From a virus, in IMG/VR virus record IMGVR_UViG_3300047564_002327, positions 1 to 40,221 of that record: a stretch of DNA of 40,221 nt. One strand, given 5' to 3'. Under the pieces are notes generated by a model. That model was given only the letters and a program-made list of their open reading frames with translations. It did no database searches and had not been told where the DNA came from. The position numbers and the translations under genes were made by a program. This document shows positions 39,469 through 40,221 of the stretch, in pieces. The stretch's first letter is position 1. Each line of letters begins with the position of its first letter.

Positions 39469-40221
39469 TAGAATTAAAAGATATACAATTAGTTCACGTT
39501 GAAGCTAGTAGCAGATGTAATAGCCAATGCCCTATGTGTAGTAGATACACTGGACATGGCTTTGTTCAGCCTGATTTAGCTGAAGGAGATTTATCAGCTG
39601 ATGTTTTTTATAAGTTGTTTACTAAAGAGTTTACTAGTCAACTAGAACATGTATACTTCAGCGGAGTCTACGGAGATCCTTGCTTAAACAAATTATTACC
39701 AGAGTTTGTTAATTATCTAATAGACAATGGTTGTAAGGGTGTTAGCATAGATACCAATGGCGGTTATCGCAGTGAAGATTGGTGGGCAAGTTTGGCTCGT
39801 CCTAATGTTCTTATTAACTTTGCCCTAGACGGTACCGATAATGAAACTCTAGACAAATATAGGATTGGCGTTAGATATGATAAAGTCTATGCTAATCTAA
39901 GAGCCTATGTAGCCGCCGGCGGACATGCACAGTGGAACTTTATTGTGTTTAAGCATAATGAACATCAAGTAGAAACAGCCAAAAAATTAGCAGAAGAGTT
40001 GGGTGTAAAGTTTAGATTAAAGGTTACCCAGAAGTTCAGGGGAAAGAAGGACTTTAAAGTAATGGTAAAAGGGCAGCAGGTTTCGACATTAGAGCCTCCG
40101 GAGCAGGAAAAATACAGACATACCAATATTGGAAATGCCGAACATATTCCAATTACACTGTTTAAATTTGATATTAAAAATTATACCAAATTAAATCAAA
40201 ATAAAATCACTTGTAAGAGTT
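39465..40221 (+). CDS. Radical SAM enzyme, SPASM type (5' part, runs off the window)
   Basis: ATG 39465 overlaps the upstream stop (ATGA), and the frame is open for 252 codons to the right edge. Cysteines 18, 22 and 25 (RCNSQCPMC) form the SAM motif; YFSGVYGDPCL, DTNGGYRSEDWW, FALDGTDNETLDKYRIG and FKHNEHQVETAKKLAEELG match the copies at 4947, 31327 and 34693. LDGTDNETLDKYRIG departs from the LDGLEDTNH(L/I)YR of the other three. The SPASM-like C-terminus, if present, lies outside the window; a Cys (ITCKS) is just appearing at the edge. Confidence 0.85.
   Translation, partial: MIELKDIQLVHVEASSRCNSQCPMCSRYTGHGFVQPDLAEGDLSADVFYKLFTKEFTSQLEHVYFSGVYGDPCLNKLLPEFVNYLIDNGCKGVSIDTNGGYRSEDWWASLARPNVLINFALDGTDNETLDKYRIGVRYDKVYANLRAYVAAGGHAQWNFIVFKHNEHQVETAKKLAEELGVKFRLKVTQKFRGKKDFKVMVKGQQVSTLEPPEQEKYRHTNIGNAEHIPITLFKFDIKNYTKLNQNKITCKS

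Noticed and set aside
1-40221. tRNA genes, CRISPR arrays, insertion sequences, integrases or attachment sites
   Set aside because: No cloverleaf-like sequences, regularly spaced repeats, transposase motifs or direct-repeat junctions were seen on reading. A tRNAscan or repeat search was not possible here.

Overview
The window looks like part of a marine T4-like (myovirus-type) phage genome or metagenome-assembled phage contig. The evidence is: an A+T-rich sequence (roughly 60-65% A+T by eye), every gene on the + strand, almost no intergenic space (most junctions are ATGA, TAATG or short overlaps), a repeat-rich virion-type protein at the left end, and a TAAATA box, the core of the T4 late promoter TATAAATA, in six of the seven intergenic gaps of 20 nt or more. 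No replication, packaging or host housekeeping genes and no tRNAs are visible. A genomic island in a small-genome marine bacterium is a weaker alternative.

Layout: (1) 1-3997: the 3' end of a probable virion protein with a long Gly-Tyr tract, a small helical protein, two glycosyltransferase-like proteins and an unknown A+T-rich gene. (2) 3972-9906: a GT-A-like protein of the YDEPNAD family, one SPASM-type radical SAM enzyme, two radical SAM enzymes with an N-terminal four-Cys (twitch-like) domain, and a frameshifted SGNH-like gene. (3) 9890-17732: three large paralogues with a shared C-terminal DESYD block, interrupted by an RmlC-type 3,5-epimerase and a TPP-enzyme alpha subunit, then a methyltransferase, an extended SDR and a 2OG-Fe(II) oxygenase. 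(4) 17784-26382: two more SDRs, a methyltransferase, a conserved unknown gene, five SGNH-like proteins, a glycosyltransferase-like protein and the TPP-enzyme beta subunit. (5) 26403-31327: a 48-residue acidic protein, a NodU/TobZ-type carbamoyltransferase, three tandem YDEPNAD paralogues and a methyltransferase-like protein. (6) 31327-40221: six more radical SAM enzymes interleaved with two SGNH-like proteins and a second 2OG oxygenase; the last radical SAM gene runs off the window.

Together the genes look like a phage-borne glycan or glycoconjugate tailoring cluster: sugar epimerases/reductases, a possible C2-branching TPP pair, glycosyltransferases, O-carbamoylation, methylation, hydroxylation and acyl-ester chemistry (SGNH). 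This resembles in concept the LPS-type clusters known in marine T4-like phages such as P-SSM2. What is unusual is nine radical SAM genes in 40 kb, in three architectures, with repeated paralogue families (8 SGNH, 4 YDEPNAD, 3 DESYD). Their substrates cannot be read from the sequence. The most coherent hypothesis is a multi-step remodelling system for a host or virion surface polymer.
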